From assembly GCA_028023455.1 (NCBI GenBank), contig JAQFVV010000012.1:7166499-7230498 (forward strand): a stretch of DNA of 64,000 nt, read 5' to 3'. A program made the translations under genes and the position numbers. This DNA is from Epiperipatus broadwayi (Eukaryota > Onychophora > Udeonychophora > Euonychophora > Peripatidae). How positions within the stretch are numbered: position 1 is the first letter of the stretch; every line of letters starts with the position of its first letter. Shown here in pieces: positions 22,310 through 34,154 of the stretch. The notes under the pieces were generated by a model. It saw only the letters and a list, made by a program, of their open reading frames with translations, was not told the origin of the DNA and searched no databases.

Positions 22310-22860
22310 TTAAGCTAAAAGCAAACGCGGTTTAGTTGAAGATGCGCTGAGATTATTGTTTACTGTATACTAATGAGAACTTTCTACTATGATATTGATA
22401 GAAAAATATCTAAATGTGACTGTAGTAAAATATAAATAGTTTGATTTTATCTAAAAATTACGTATCAATTTAAAGAAATTATGGAAATAGTAAATAAAAT
22501 ATTATCATAAACATTCAGACAATCCTAGCATTATAAAATATATTTTTAATTTACCAAATTATTTATTATATTCACTAATTAAATATCTGACGCAAACGAA
22601 CCTTAAAAGTTGATTTAATTAATATAAATATATTTTAAAATTTTCTTTACATATTATTTTATAGCAAATACAATTACTGTATTATTTGAGTTTACAGACA
22701 GTAACAATATATTTATTCTCAACATAATTTTAAATATATCAGATTAAAAAAAAAAACAAAAACAAAAAAACGCTAACTTTAATTTATTTTTGAAGAGAAA
22801 ATCTCGAAATTAAATCAAATTGTATAGAGTTTTTAAAATTTACGTCTTTTGTTTAACTAG
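22310..22860. other. AT-rich DNA upstream of SHQ1
   Basis: No gene seen. A few CpG-containing words near 22325-22350 (AAACGCGG, GATGCGCTGAG). Confidence 0.5.
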
Positions 22861-22988
22861 AACGGTTTGCGGCAGATATCCCATGCATCTTTAAACTAAT
22901 AAATGGCGACTTCCACGAATAAAGTGATTTTTATATTATAATTAAGAAAAAAAAGTGCTTTATTGTATTTGACAGTTTTCAAATTACC
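22861..22988 (+). promoter_or_regulatory. Likely SHQ1 promoter and 5' UTR, with short upstream ORF
   Basis: A CpG-containing patch (GAACGGTTTGCGGCAG, ATAAATGGCGACTTCCACG) before the SHQ1 start. AAATGGCGAC resembles the YY1 site often found at housekeeping promoters. The ATG in it opens a 12-codon upstream ORF (22903-22941) that ends before the SHQ1 ATG. No TATA box is clear. The transcription start is inferred only. Confidence 0.4.
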
Positions 22989-23063
22989 ATGATAACTCCA
23001 ATATTTGAGATTTCACAGGATGAAAGATTTTTATATATCAAAATACGAGCCCCTTATGCTAAG
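22989..23063 (+). CDS. SHQ1: SHQ1 homologue, first coding exon
   Basis: SHQ1 is the chaperone that holds dyskerin/NOP10-type proteins during H/ACA snoRNP assembly; its N-terminal CS domain starts the protein. The exon encodes 25 residues beginning MITPIFEISQDERFLYI and ending RAPYAK. This matches the conserved SHQ1 start (M.TP.F..SQD..FL.I.IR.PYA.) over its full length. The start ATG is in a good context (ACCATGA). The exon ends exactly at AAG/GTAATT, a canonical donor in phase 0, where the conserved block continues in other animals. No stop and no frameshift. No second exon was recognised on the plus strand of this window, so the intron is either very long or the later exons are too short to spot by eye. 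The only confident host gene piece here. Confidence 0.82.
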
Positions 23064-23684
23064 GTAATTGTTTTATTATTACTCATTTAAATATTTAAAA
23101 AACAACGTGCATTTATTTATCTTTGAACTAAAGCCGGGAAAGTTGCAATTTTGTTAAAATTTTTATTCTTTATCTAACAGAAGTGTTTTTAGAATAATGT
23201 TATTAAACTCTTTAAAACGACTATCTGTTGGTATTCTAGTTAGTTTATTAATTGCTAATTTTTGTAATTCATAATTTTAAACCATGAATAAATTAATGAA
23301 CACGATAAATATATATTAAATGCTTCTGTTTTTGGAAAACATGCAAGAATTAATGTGCTGTAATTTTTTTATTAATAACAGCAGCAACATATTTAGCAAC
23401 TAAAATTAGAGTGACTATTTAAAAATTATTTAAAATGTGATAGACTAAGTATCTTATATTTCTATCTATATATAGTTGCGAATAAAATAATGTGTGGAAG
23501 ATTAATTTGTTTTCCATAGAAACAAATCTTCTTAGTGAATATCCCATGCACTTGATTAATAGTTACTTTTTTAAATATTCGCACACACAATCAACATTTA
23601 TTATTATATGTTTATATATGTATTAGAAACAATAATTATAACAGCAAAGCTGATGACTATTATTACATGTATAAATGTATAATT
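23064..23684 (+). other. Start of SHQ1 intron 1, AT-rich
   Basis: Begins with the donor GTAATTG. No exon or repeat recognised in this part. Confidence 0.5.
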
Positions 23685-23849
23685 GTTAAACCATTAAGCA
23701 TCACATGATCACTATCTTATACTAGCACATAATTGTTTATAAACAAAGCAAAACTCTCCATGGCAATACTGTATGGAGAGTTTTGCTTTATTTATAAACA
23801 ATTATGTGCTAGTATAAGATAGTGATCATGTGATGCTTAATGGTTTAAC
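23685..23849. repeat. Near-perfect 77-bp-arm palindrome
   Basis: Arms 23685-23761 and 23773-23849 (GTTAAACCATTAAGCATCAC at one end, its complement at the other) around an 11-base centre. The inner ends carry GCAAAACTCTCCAT, which is also the end sequence of the foldback family at 20447 and 24246. This is probably the terminus of that family in inverted form. Confidence 0.8.
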
Positions 23850-23874
23850 ACCAATCCTGCCTAATAGGATAGTG

Positions 23875-24246
23875 GTGGCTATGGTTGTTAAAGAGCCAAA
23901 GACACCAAAATGTATGGGTGCTGAACTGAGTTCAGACCCATATGGCTATATAAGCTATTGAGCTTAGATTGAAAATATTTTTGTGTTTTCAATTTTATTC
24001 TCATAGTTTTGTAGTTAAGTAGAGTTAAAAGGTGGGTGCTGGAGGGTTGCATTAGATCCTAAGATCTAGGTGCAGTGCTCTCAGATCCAAAGCTCCTCAC
24101 CGACGATGGCCACAAGCCAGAAACTAGTCTGGGGATATTGGATGAGTAGGCATTAGAAAGGGATTTTATGCTCAAGCCTTCTGGCATTCATTGATTACTC
24201 TGGTTGGCACAGGGTGGCAATGCTGTATGGAGAGTTTTGCTTTGTG
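23875..24246. repeat. Copy of dispersed foldback DNA family
   Basis: Contains CTGAACTGAGTTCAGACCCATATGG, then TCCTAAGATCTAGGTGCAGTGCTCTCAGATCC, then CTGGGGATATTGGATGAGTAGG, ending GTATGGAGAGTTTTGCTTTG. These parts match 20570-20829, and the order of motifs resembles the unit at 16483-16846 (CAGTCCCATATAGC...TCTAGTGTCCGAATATTC). The two families are therefore distantly related. Confidence 0.65.
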
Positions 24247-24475
24247 TATAATTGTTATTACATGTTTTTATATATTAGAAATACTTGATAAACAGCAGGA
24301 CTAATGACAATTGCTACATGTACAAATATATATGTAATTGTTTATCATTTTATAACTTTTAAATGATGAAATGTATTTATGGATAAATTTAATATAAAAT
24401 TGTAATTTTATTATTATTACTATTTAAATATTTGTAATGAAAAATATTTCTTGTATTAAAAATTAAATTTATCCA

Positions 24476-24623
24476 ATTTCATTCCAATATCAGCCTTTCA
24501 AGCTAATTGAGCACACGCCTTTTGAGAGTGTTAAATAAATGAATACTCTCCTCTTCAATCCAAGATATAGTATTTATGCAGGAATAAAAAGATTAGCTTG
24601 AAAGGCTGATATTGAAATGAAAT
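24476..24623. repeat. Small MITE with 32-bp inverted ends
   Basis: Inverted ends 24476-24507 and 24592-24623 (ATTTCATTCCAATATCAGCC and its near complement). A smaller internal hairpin (GAGAGTGTT/AATACTCTC) lies in between. Non-coding. Confidence 0.7.
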
Positions 24624-24639
24624 ATAATTGCAAGCATGG

Positions 24640-25245
24640 CGCTAGATAAAATATTTGCTTATATATCCAATTTGTAAACTAAGATTAATTTATATATATT
24701 TATTACACTATATGTATAAACTAAATCTAATGGACTGTATAAACTAAACTTACTTTATAAATGGAATGTATATATATTACACAATAGTTTTCCATGTGTG
24801 CAAACACTTTTGACTCTTTATTAATTAATATCTTCAATCAAAATTAATTTAGTTACCCAATTTTCAGTTATTCACTTTTATATTTATATGGTTTATATAA
24901 ATATTTGATTTGAGCAAATTACTGAATGAGATATTTGTTCATAAAAAAGAAATACAATATAGCCACAGACTACACTATATTTTGTTTCAAGCCCTTTTTG
25001 CATACAAATGTATATAATAGCTCACATTTTTTGATTAACTTTGTTTAAATTAGAATACACCATGTTTATTAAACTGCAAGTATACAGTACTTTTCACCAG
25101 GCATATATATATAATAGTTATCTTTATATATGTAGTACACATATGTAAATTAAGATAATAGTATAAATAAAATTTTAAAATAATAATGTAATTATTAATA
25201 ATAAATTTAAGGATATATTTACAACTATTTCACTTCCTGAAACAA
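24640..25245. other. AT-rich non-coding DNA
   Basis: Nothing recognisable. Confidence 0.6.
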
Positions 25246-25247
25246 TA

Positions 25248-25624
25248 TACAGGGTGTCCATAAAGTTCGTGTGTAATTAAAAAAATTTATATAACTCTAT
25301 AAATATTTGTAATAGAGAAATCAGAAAATCTATATTTTGTTTTGTTGTTTTGTTTTTTCTTTTATCAAGTTTCCACACATCTACCATCATTAGTAACATA
25401 AAGAGTAATACTATTTCGCCATGAGTCACATAATTCTGAAAAAGAATTATTTTTAAAGTTTCAAAAAATTATTAAATTATGGCGTTAAAGAGTTGCTAAA
25501 TAATTTTACTTAAAACTAGGTATATTAAGCTTTCTAATACTTTTTACAGATTTTTTTATTATCACAAATACTAATAAAGTTATGAATTATTTAAATTGCA
25601 CATGGACTTAATAGGCACTCTATA
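25248..25624. mobile_element. mariner-type MITE
   Basis: The left end TACAGGGTGTCCATAAAGTTC has an inverted counterpart at 25601-25624 (GGACTTAATAGGCACTCTATA). CAGGGTGTCCATAAAGT is a typical end of mariner-like non-autonomous elements, which insert at TA; TA words flank both ends. About 375 bp, no transposase. Confidence 0.6.
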
Positions 25625-25639
25625 TAAGGGAAAAAAAAA

Positions 25640-28310
25640 TTTGACTATTGTATTTTATTTTTTAAATAAGGAAAACTGTGAAATATCTGACTTTTGTCAC
25701 TATTAAATAATCTTTATATTATATTCTTTTTTTTTTTAATAACTTTTTTCTCTTATAAAAACATAATAGTTTTTTTAATTATCAAGAAATTAGGATCTCT
25801 AATTGTTTTGATGAAAAGATAATAAAGGAAGAATAAACCATATATGCTTTCAACATAAAGGAAAGAAATATTATTAATAAATATGATCACATATTGCACT
25901 TCAGGCATATTGTAAAATATATTTACAAATTTAATTTTTTTTTGTTTTTAAACATGATACATGATTGCATACCACACTAAGAGATGAAAAAACTATTGCT
26001 TGTGTATCATAAAATGTGTATTAAATTTATGAATATTAATGTTTTTTATTTGTTTGTTTATATTTTTGTTTGTTCACATTTTTTATTGGATAGCATATAA
26101 TTGAAGCTGAGTACTTTGATATAACATAGTTCATAGCTTCACTATACTTTTTTAATTCTTGTTAAAAATTTCTGATAATCTTACTGGAGCTATCTCATAA
26201 TAATATTGAGTGTAACTTTTTAGTGTAAAAGAAAAAATATTTTCACTTAATTGGTCAAATGAAATAAATTGCGAAGTATATATTAACAAATTTAATTTTA
26301 AAGATTGATACTAATAACAAAATTAAAATCTTTCAATCATTTCCCTTCATTATTTTTAAATCAATCCACTGATGCTAATCTGTTGTTTTTTTAGGCTTAT
26401 AGAATAGTGCTGAAAACAAATAAAAATAACATAATTAACATATTTATAGAAATCTAAATGAAATAGTACTTTGTTTGGAGATCTTTGAAGAAAGTGCAAA
26501 TAGACCTTCAACTTTTTTTTCTTTCCTGCAGTTCTAATTTTGCATTCATTTTGTTAGCAGAAACTTGATTTATTAATTAAAAAAAAATATCTGAAGAGGA
26601 TAAAAGAATATAGCCAAAGTAAAAAAAAAGCGAATCATACCGAGTAGGGTGCTGATTGATAGAGAGCAGTTGCTAGGATAATTGTATGCTCGATTCTTTT
26701 GTTTTTAGCAGTCACCAAAAAAAAAAAAAAAAAAAGAAAAATTACCTTGTTTCATAATTTAGTTAAATATTTACGATTATTTTTAAACAATATTTGCTTA
26801 ATGATTATTTAAAAACAAAAGTGTACATTCTTGTAAATTTGATTTTTTTGAATGTTTTATTTTTAAAAATTTAAGTTAATAAAAGAAAACTATGATAGTA
26901 AGATTGTTAATGCCATTTTAAACATGCTATTCTATAATGTTATAATATTTAGAAAAACATTAAATGCAATTTTAAATTTTAGAACAGAATTTGATAGATT
27001 TGTTTTGGCTTCATGTGTATTTGTTTACATTTTAAAAAGAAAATTGAATCAAGAAAGTTGAATCAACAAAAATTTCATTTTCTTTTTTCATGGACTGAGA
27101 TTATTTTATACCATTCAATCAGAAAAAAGTTTACTGTTTGCATTGTTCTCATTACGTATTATCTTTGTTATTATTTTTGTATATTTTCAAAATTCACATA
27201 TGATTTTTTAAGGATGTTTTTTGATTGTATTACAATCTAATAGTTCTATCAAATCAAGTCCAATTTATTAAATTCTAATACAGTATAAATAGGTTTAATA
27301 CTAAAATCAAATGTTGAATGATTACAAAAATTGTCACCAGGGAGAACAATGGAAATGTTTAATTAGTGCAAAATTCAAAAACATGTTTTATTAATTTAGC
27401 CAAATGAAACCACAAATATTCTATTTTAATATTTATATAAGCTAGTCTAGTTTAATTTACCTAATCACTTATTTTATTCACAATTTTATTAATTGATAAA
27501 AATTTCTGGCATAAAAAAAAAAGTGAAAACATAATTTTAGATTTTAAACTGTTATTAACAGAAAAATGTAAATATATAAAACTAAAAAATATTTTTAATG
27601 GTTCAAGAGAATTAAAACTGAGAAAATAATTTATGGTTGTTAAAAACTCCAAAGATAATTATCTTAATTAAGCACTATATTTGTAAATAAATCAGAATTA
27701 TTATGAGGATTAAAATGCAGGTTAAAAAAAAAAGATTTCTGTCAAAAAAAAAATTATATAGTTAATTATTCAGAAAAGCCAACTACACCTAATTCTGATA
27801 GATTGGTTTTTGAAAATTACACAAAAAAAAAAAATGTGTAAAAAAAAAAAAAATGCATTGTATATATGGAAAATTAGAATATTGGTTCCAGACCTAAGAA
27901 TTCAATGAAAATAATGAAATAAACCATGTGAAAAATCTTGTTAGAATTTTATCTTTTTTGTGTGCTATCAAATTTTATTTCATAAACATTGCAGATAAAT
28001 AAAAATAAATTATAAGAACATAAATTTTATTTGAAAAATAAAAAAATGTAAAGAATTAATGAACATAAAAAGTGGGCAAAATATGTAATCTGAGATATAC
28101 ATAAGATTTTATTCACTGTCATTTTCTGACAATAAACATATATGTTTGTGCATGATTGTAATATCTCTATGCACAGTGTGTACACATATTTTTTATTATG
28201 TAAATAAAGTTTATTTTTAGATCTACATAATACGTGCAGACAGTATGTTTGTATTATTTCTGCCCAGAAAGTAGAACACTGTAGAAAACATTATTATTAA
28301 AAAGAAATTG
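25640..28310. other. AT-rich non-coding DNA
   Basis: No gene recognised. Small GC-richer word at 26630-26700 (ACCGAGTAGGGTGCTGATTG, GCTCGATTC) without a convincing tRNA fold. The 27013-27240 and 27461-27652 open frames are low-complexity F/I/K translations. Confidence 0.5.
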
Positions 28311-28319
28311 TATATTATG

Positions 28320-28790
28320 CAAATTAGCATAGCTAATAAAGAGATGAACTGAGAGTGCACCTGAGAAGAATAGTCAAGAAGATAGCTATATGTAAAATTA
28401 AGGTGTTCACATAACTAGTGAGTTGTAGAGAACTGTCAAGCTGATAATGCATTTCTTGAAAGAGAGAAATAATGGTGCTGAAGTTAAAGCACTAATGATT
28501 GTGTTAATGATGAACAACTATGAGTTAAGGATACTCGTGTATAGACATTTAAAAGATAAGAGTTAAAACAACTCTAATCTAATAAACTATATATATATAT
28601 TCTTGGTGTGAGTGTGGAAATAAAGTATTTCTTGCATACAACTTTATTCTAATGTTTGTCCCAAAGTTCAAGAATAATTCTTGTTGTTATACTGTTACTT
28701 ATTCTTATTTATTGTTTTATTAATAGTCTCAGCATAGAGAAATAAACTTACTGAAACAAAAGTGTTTGTGTGATTTAATTTGTTATTGAC
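28320..28790. other. Less AT-rich unclassified segment, possible solo LTR
   Basis: Composition shifts here (GAGAGTGCACCTGAGAAG, TGAGTTGTAGAGAACTGTC, GTGTGAGTGTGGAAATAAAG). A TATATATA stretch at 28588, then AATAAAG at 28619 and TTGTTGTTATA recall an LTR layout, but no partner repeat or target duplication was found. Not assigned. Confidence 0.25.
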
Positions 28791-28799
28791 ATTGTCATG

Positions 28800-29960
28800 G
28801 CTGGGATTATAGATCCTCTTGTATATATAGTATATGTACTCTATCACTTAATTTTGTTCCAGATCATACTGACTTATTAATAACAGCTTCATTATTTGTA
28901 ATAGTTCTTATGATAGTTTAATGTAAATCAAAATGCTTTTCTATAGATGTTGCTCCTTCTCAGGTAGCAAGATGATGTAAAATTTGAAGTTTAGTATCCA
29001 AAGAAAGCACTTTCCTCTTGTTTTTTGTTGGTGGATTATTTGATATTGTATGAAGGTTACAGAAAAATATTTAAGATTTAATCAACAAAACATACATTTG
29101 AAAATATGCATGGAATGTATAACTTAGCATCTATTAAATTTCTACAAAATTAAATTGATTCATTTTAATTTTGATTAAATTTTTTTAACATCAACATCAA
29201 CAAGGTACACTTTTTTTGAAAAAATTAATATCAAAAACATTAAAATGTAAATAAAACATCAATACCAACAAGGTACATCCACTTTCAAAATAAAATGTCA
29301 AAAACATTAAAATGCAGACAATATTGCCAAGAAAGGGATTTTTTTTTGAAAAATAATGGGAAACAAAGAGATGAAAACATTTTTTTTTTTTATCAAATGA
29401 TAATAGCATACATAAATTGTTATTTTTAGTTTTTTGATTGATTCATATAAACAAAGATATTTTAAAAAATAAATTGTTTAAAAAAGTTCATGAAAAAACA
29501 GAATTAGGTATATATAGAAAAACTAAAATGGCAACTATATCTGGCCTGAGAATATTATTATTATTTTTCTCAATCGGGAATTGGTTCAGGAATCTTTTGA
29601 TTTCCAGTTAATTTCTCTTGTACTGAATCAGATTCTCAAGGCAAAGAGAAAACCAAGATGGTTAAAAGTTTATTTTGCATTAACTTAGTGAAAATTTTGG
29701 ATAGAATAATAGGAAAAGTTTCTAGAATCAACAATTAAATAAATTTCCTATTTACATTATAAATTGCATTGTAAGAAAAGATTTCATTTTAAAATTATAT
29801 GGAATTATCTATACATTAATTGGACAGATTTTAATTTCAGCCAGGTTGAATATTTCAAGAATTTTGGATATCCAATGACCAAGGAAAACAGGATATAAAT
29901 ATACTCAACATCTAAATAAAAAAAAGAGATTTAATGATTCACTCAAACCTAACATATTTA
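28800..29960. other. AT-rich non-coding DNA
   Basis: A short direct duplication at 29185-29320 (ACATCAA.A.CAACAAGGTACA.. and ATCAAAAACATTAAAATG.A twice). No gene seen; the 29197-29409 open frame follows this duplication and is rejected. Confidence 0.5.
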
Positions 29961-29966
29961 CGAGTA

Positions 29967-30207
29967 CCTTTAGTTGATAGCATTAACTTTTTTCCCATTT
30001 TTTTGGACCACTTATTTTGAGATGATTTTGATGAATTAGAAATTGTGCAATATTGGTTATTTGGAGTTTATCTTCTATATGCCTTTAGTTGATAGCATTA
30101 ACTTTTTTTCCATTTTTTTTTTAAGTTTTGGACCACTTATTTTGAGATGATTTTGATGAATTAGAAATTGTGCAATATTGGTTATTTGGAGTTTATCTTC
30201 TATGTGC
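29967..30207. repeat. Tandem duplication, about 115-bp unit, two copies
   Basis: CCTTTAGTTGATAGCATTAAC starts both copies (29967 and 30082). They are nearly identical through TTTGGAGTTTATCTTCTAT. The second has an extra poly-T/AAGTTT insertion. Confidence 0.85.
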
Positions 30208-30511
30208 CTAAGTCACCATTTTAAATTTAAAAAAAAATTACAACAAATATAATTTATAACATATCTTCTGTTTGAATATTGTAAATATAAAAGTATATAC
30301 ATTGTTAGAAAGAGCAAATATAAAAGAATGTAATAAAGCTGATAAAATAGTCATTACCTATAAAAAAAAAAAGAGATTTTTAACATTTTATTAAACATGT
30401 TTATTTTTACATTGGTTCTCAAATTCTAAATTTTGAAAATTAAATGTTAACATGACATTTTCATAGACAGCTTTATCATATTTGTCATAAAATGCTGAAA
30501 AAATTGATATA

Positions 30512-31367
30512 CACTTGGGTCTCGTTTTATGCGGATTATTTTAATGCGATTTTGAAATTATGCGATTCATGTTTCTTAATATCTTTCATATTTCACTATA
30601 TTTATTAGATATAAAGAAATTTAAATTATTAATAACTTATTTTGACTTGAAATACTTTTTTTTTCTTCAAAAATATAACGTTATATTAGCAGCTAACGTG
30701 AATATGGCCTGAAGCTGTATTTAGAATCTTAGCTTCTATGTAAATAATCTACGTATAAAAATATTGCAATAAATAATCAAAAATTTTAAACTTTTAAAAC
30801 GTATTTTGTTGGACATTAACAGAGATAAATATTTTTTTAGATTTTTAAAATAAATAATAACGAAGATTTTATTGATTTTTAAACCTAAAATAATCTTTCT
30901 AATGATAATGTATAATCTTTGTTTTGATTGCTATCTCATTTTTTTAATATAGAAACAGAAAACCATCAACATAGCACAAGACTGAAAGTGGCGCTAGTTG
31001 TACATTATATCACGAATCTGATTTCTTACTAGTTCACAAACGAACGCATGTCTAATAGTGGTAATGATTAAAACATGTATGAAAAAATGTAAAATTAATA
31101 CTGTAGTTAATAAAAAAAAGTAAAAAAAGTTTGTCTTGTATTAATTTTTCCAAATATTTGAAATTTTTTATTAGTCATACTTTATTTCCTTAGTTTTTTA
31201 ATGCAAATTTTAAAGTAATTTTTTTTGTTGCTTTGCTTTTATGCTGATTTTGAAAATTACAGAACCTATCCCCCATTTTTCAAGGTAAGTTGCATTTATT
31301 TTTGTGCGATTTCTTTTGTGCGCATTTTTTGAGGAACCTATCTACCACATAAAATGAGACCAAGGTG
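30512..31367. mobile_element. pogo/Tigger-type non-autonomous DNA transposon
   Basis: Terminal inverted repeats CACTTGGGTCTCGTTTTATG (30512) and CATAAAATGAGACCAAGGTG (ending 31367), flanked by TA on both sides. Subterminal repeats of the form TTATGCGATT and TTTGTGCGATTTC are typical of pogo-like non-autonomous copies. No transposase ORF; the 31342-31551 frame overlaps its end by chance. Confidence 0.7.
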
Positions 31368-31374
31368 TATAACG

Positions 31375-31795
31375 ACTTACCTGAGATAATTTTTCATTGT
31401 AAAACTTGAAAAAATAAAGTGATTGGTGATTTTCATTTTTACTAATTGACTCAGATCTTGTCCTTCCATGCAGGGCATCTTCTAGAAATGTTTGGTTGTT
31501 CTTCCATACAGGGTTTAGTTTTTGTGGGGGGAGGGGGAGAAATAATAGCAAGAACAGTTTATGAGATACTATGCAAAGAGAACTTTAGTAAATTGTAATG
31601 TATTTAAAAATATGATTAATTATTATATTATTGAAAAATGGGTGGCAACCTAAAATATGTATTCTTTTCAAGTAAAAAAAGTTTTACTCGAAAAATAAAT
31701 ATTAAACAAAAATTTCTCTAAGATAAAATAAATAAAAACTAAGTAAATAAATAAACGTCAAAATAAACAAATTTATTATGAGCACTAATTACATA
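31375..31795. other. AT-rich non-coding DNA
   Basis: Nothing recognised. Confidence 0.5.
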
Positions 31796-31796
31796 T

Positions 31797-31840
31797 ATAT
31801 ATATGTGGGAGATGATGATCTGTACCAACTGATATATGAG
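31797..31840. repeat. Fragment related to the 474-bp tandem repeat
   Basis: ATATATATATGTGGGAGATGAT followed by GATCTG.ACCAACTGAT matches 47362-47402 of the tandem array at 46970-47998. A small dispersed piece. Confidence 0.55.
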
Positions 31841-31999
31841 ATAAAGTGGATGGCTGAGGGTGCTTGAAAGTCTGCGTTCAAGAGATTATTATAAAATTGT
31901 AACAAATGAGTTCAGTTTTACTGTACTCATGCAATAACTGAATGATCATATAAATAAAATCATGATATATCTTACCTATTGCAGTACCATGTAGGTATA

Positions 32000-32580
32000 T
32001 GATTCTGAGTCTGGATGTGAATGTTTTTATGCCAATGAAATGTAAATTGTCTAAAATTCCAATAAATCGATCTCAGGTCATAACTTTAGCAAATCCCAGT
32101 TGATGTAGTGATTTTTTTTAAAATGAATTTGAATCTAGTCATCACATGTGGTGTACTACAAATTTGAATCACCATGTCTAAAAATGTATTCAACTCATGG
32201 GTTGAAAGATTGACCCACTTTGGAACTGGTTTCCATTCTATAGCATATTTATTGCTTTCTATATCACATATATTTTTCTTAAAAAAAAAAGTAATAAAAA
32301 ACACTAATTGAATACTCACAGGTGATGGGAAAATTTAGGCCTGGCTTGCATGATATGTAAACATTATTGTCCAGAATCGAATCCAAGTCCGATCATAAAG
32401 AAGACCCTAGAATAGATTCTGTTGCCATGCTCGTCCTCCTTACAGATGATTTCACAAACCTTTTTTTGGATACTGCATCTTCTAGATCTGAACTATCACT
32501 AGAATTTTCATCGGATGAGCTAATAGAAAGAGAAATCTCAAAACCCCCATATCCAAATCAGAACTAAAACAAGTGGTGAA
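32000..32580 (-). pseudogene. piggyBac-like transposase N-terminal relic
   Basis: Minus strand, high to low. An acidic N-terminus (SSSDENSSDSSDLEDA, about 32525-32470) is of the sort that starts piggyBac transposases. Then the open frame 32319-32086 has EWKPV..W..LSTHELNTFLDMVIQ, similar to W.P.T..EL..FLG..I. Next is VMT.DRFIGILDNLHF near 32105-32045, close to the M...RF..I...LHF block. The catalytic Asp region is not present before the sequence becomes unreadable. Frameshifts and stops; no ITR found. Family call is inference from these three blocks in the correct order. Confidence 0.5.
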
Positions 32581-32599
32581 AGAATCAATTTCAGCAGTA

Positions 32600-34150
32600 A
32601 ATTTTTTTTACAATTACTAAATCTAAAAAAAAAATGAGAAAAAAAAAAATTAAAAATTGCATTTTAGAAAAAAAAAATAAAAAAATCCAAATTTCATCAT
32701 AGAGAAAAAATCCATACATTATTTTAAAGACAACAAGATGATGGAAAGAATGATGTGAAACCCGTAAGTGTAAGACTTACCAATTTCATGTAAATGCAAT
32801 TTAAAATCTAGGTCAAAATTCTGAGAAGGGGTACTAAATGGGTAGGTTAGGTTATTATAGTTATGTATTAGATTCCGTGTTATAGATGTCATGTATGTGG
32901 TTGAGTTTTCATTATGCTAGATGAAAGTCAGTTTTCACATTGGTGCGAAAATTTTATATAGAAACTAGATGGCTTGGATTATAATTATCTTTTATTTCTG
33001 CTATAATTAAAGTATATTTTCTAATTTTTATTATTCTATTCACTATAAAAATATATAATTTATGAGTAGCAGAATTAAATGAGTATGAATTATTATCCAA
33101 TGTGTTCTGGGTAATAAAGAATATCCAGAATGTTAGATCGATTTATATTTGCATATATATTCTAGTTAAAATGTTTTAGCATATTTAGGTTATATACAGT
33201 ATTCACTGGCATTTAAAAAAAAGTTGTGGTTGTAAAATCTTAATATCTCAGAGTTATATAGCATAAATTTTTTATTTTTTTGAAAAAAAAATCTCATATA
33301 AATATATATGTTCCAAATAAAACATCATGCAATCTTTTCTGCTTATTTTCAAACATCTGCATTAAGCTTAAATAAATCATTCTATTTATTCTACTATAGA
33401 GCTCTCTCTTGTGACTTAAGTAATCTGTGAATACTAGATTATTCTTGAATAGAATTAATACAGGAAAACAAACTCCTAATTTTAATTTAGATATCTATAT
33501 TTAAATTCTAAATATTGATTGAATACATATTATTTATTTATTTTTAACCCCAAAATGTGCTTTAATTATGGTAAATCATCATTCTCAAATAATCCTAAAG
33601 GCTGAATATGTCTTGATCAAAGTACTGTAATATTTAGTAATTGGATTTAATAATTTTTAAAAAGTCAGCTAATTACAAGTAAGTTTTTAAAAAATTCAGC
33701 TTTGCAATTTTATTTTGTCAGTTAGCCTAAGGAAAAAATCATGAATTGAGTAATTGATCAAAATAAGTAAAACTTGCCCCTCATATTAATTATGCTTATT
33801 AATTGTCATTTATTCAATAAAGTTTGCTTTTTCATTATTTTAATTTTCAAATGCATGTTTAGACTGTTGAATTGAGTTCATGTTTTTTTTTTCATGAATA
33901 TGTTAAAAAAAAGTCCTGTAAGTACATTGCAATTCATGATAAGTATGATAATAAAATTTGGCAATCATGAACATGTAGAGCCTTATAATTTTATTTGGAT
34001 ACAAAGTTATAGAGAATTGAACTTATATTAAAGAATGTCTTGATTTTCTAAAAAATGTTCAATATTGAGAATTTTTAAATAGATGTGTCTAATTACTTAT
34101 TTTACATTACATATATATTGTGCCACTACAAATTGACATTGTCTACAAAA
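32600..34150. other. AT-rich non-coding DNA
   Basis: Nothing recognised; many A-runs near 32600-32700. Confidence 0.55.
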
Positions 34151-34154
34151 TTTC

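Noticed and set aside
26630-26720. tRNA-like words (TGCTAGGATAATTG, GCTCGATTC)
   Set aside because: B-box-like word present but no A box at a proper distance and no acceptor stem.
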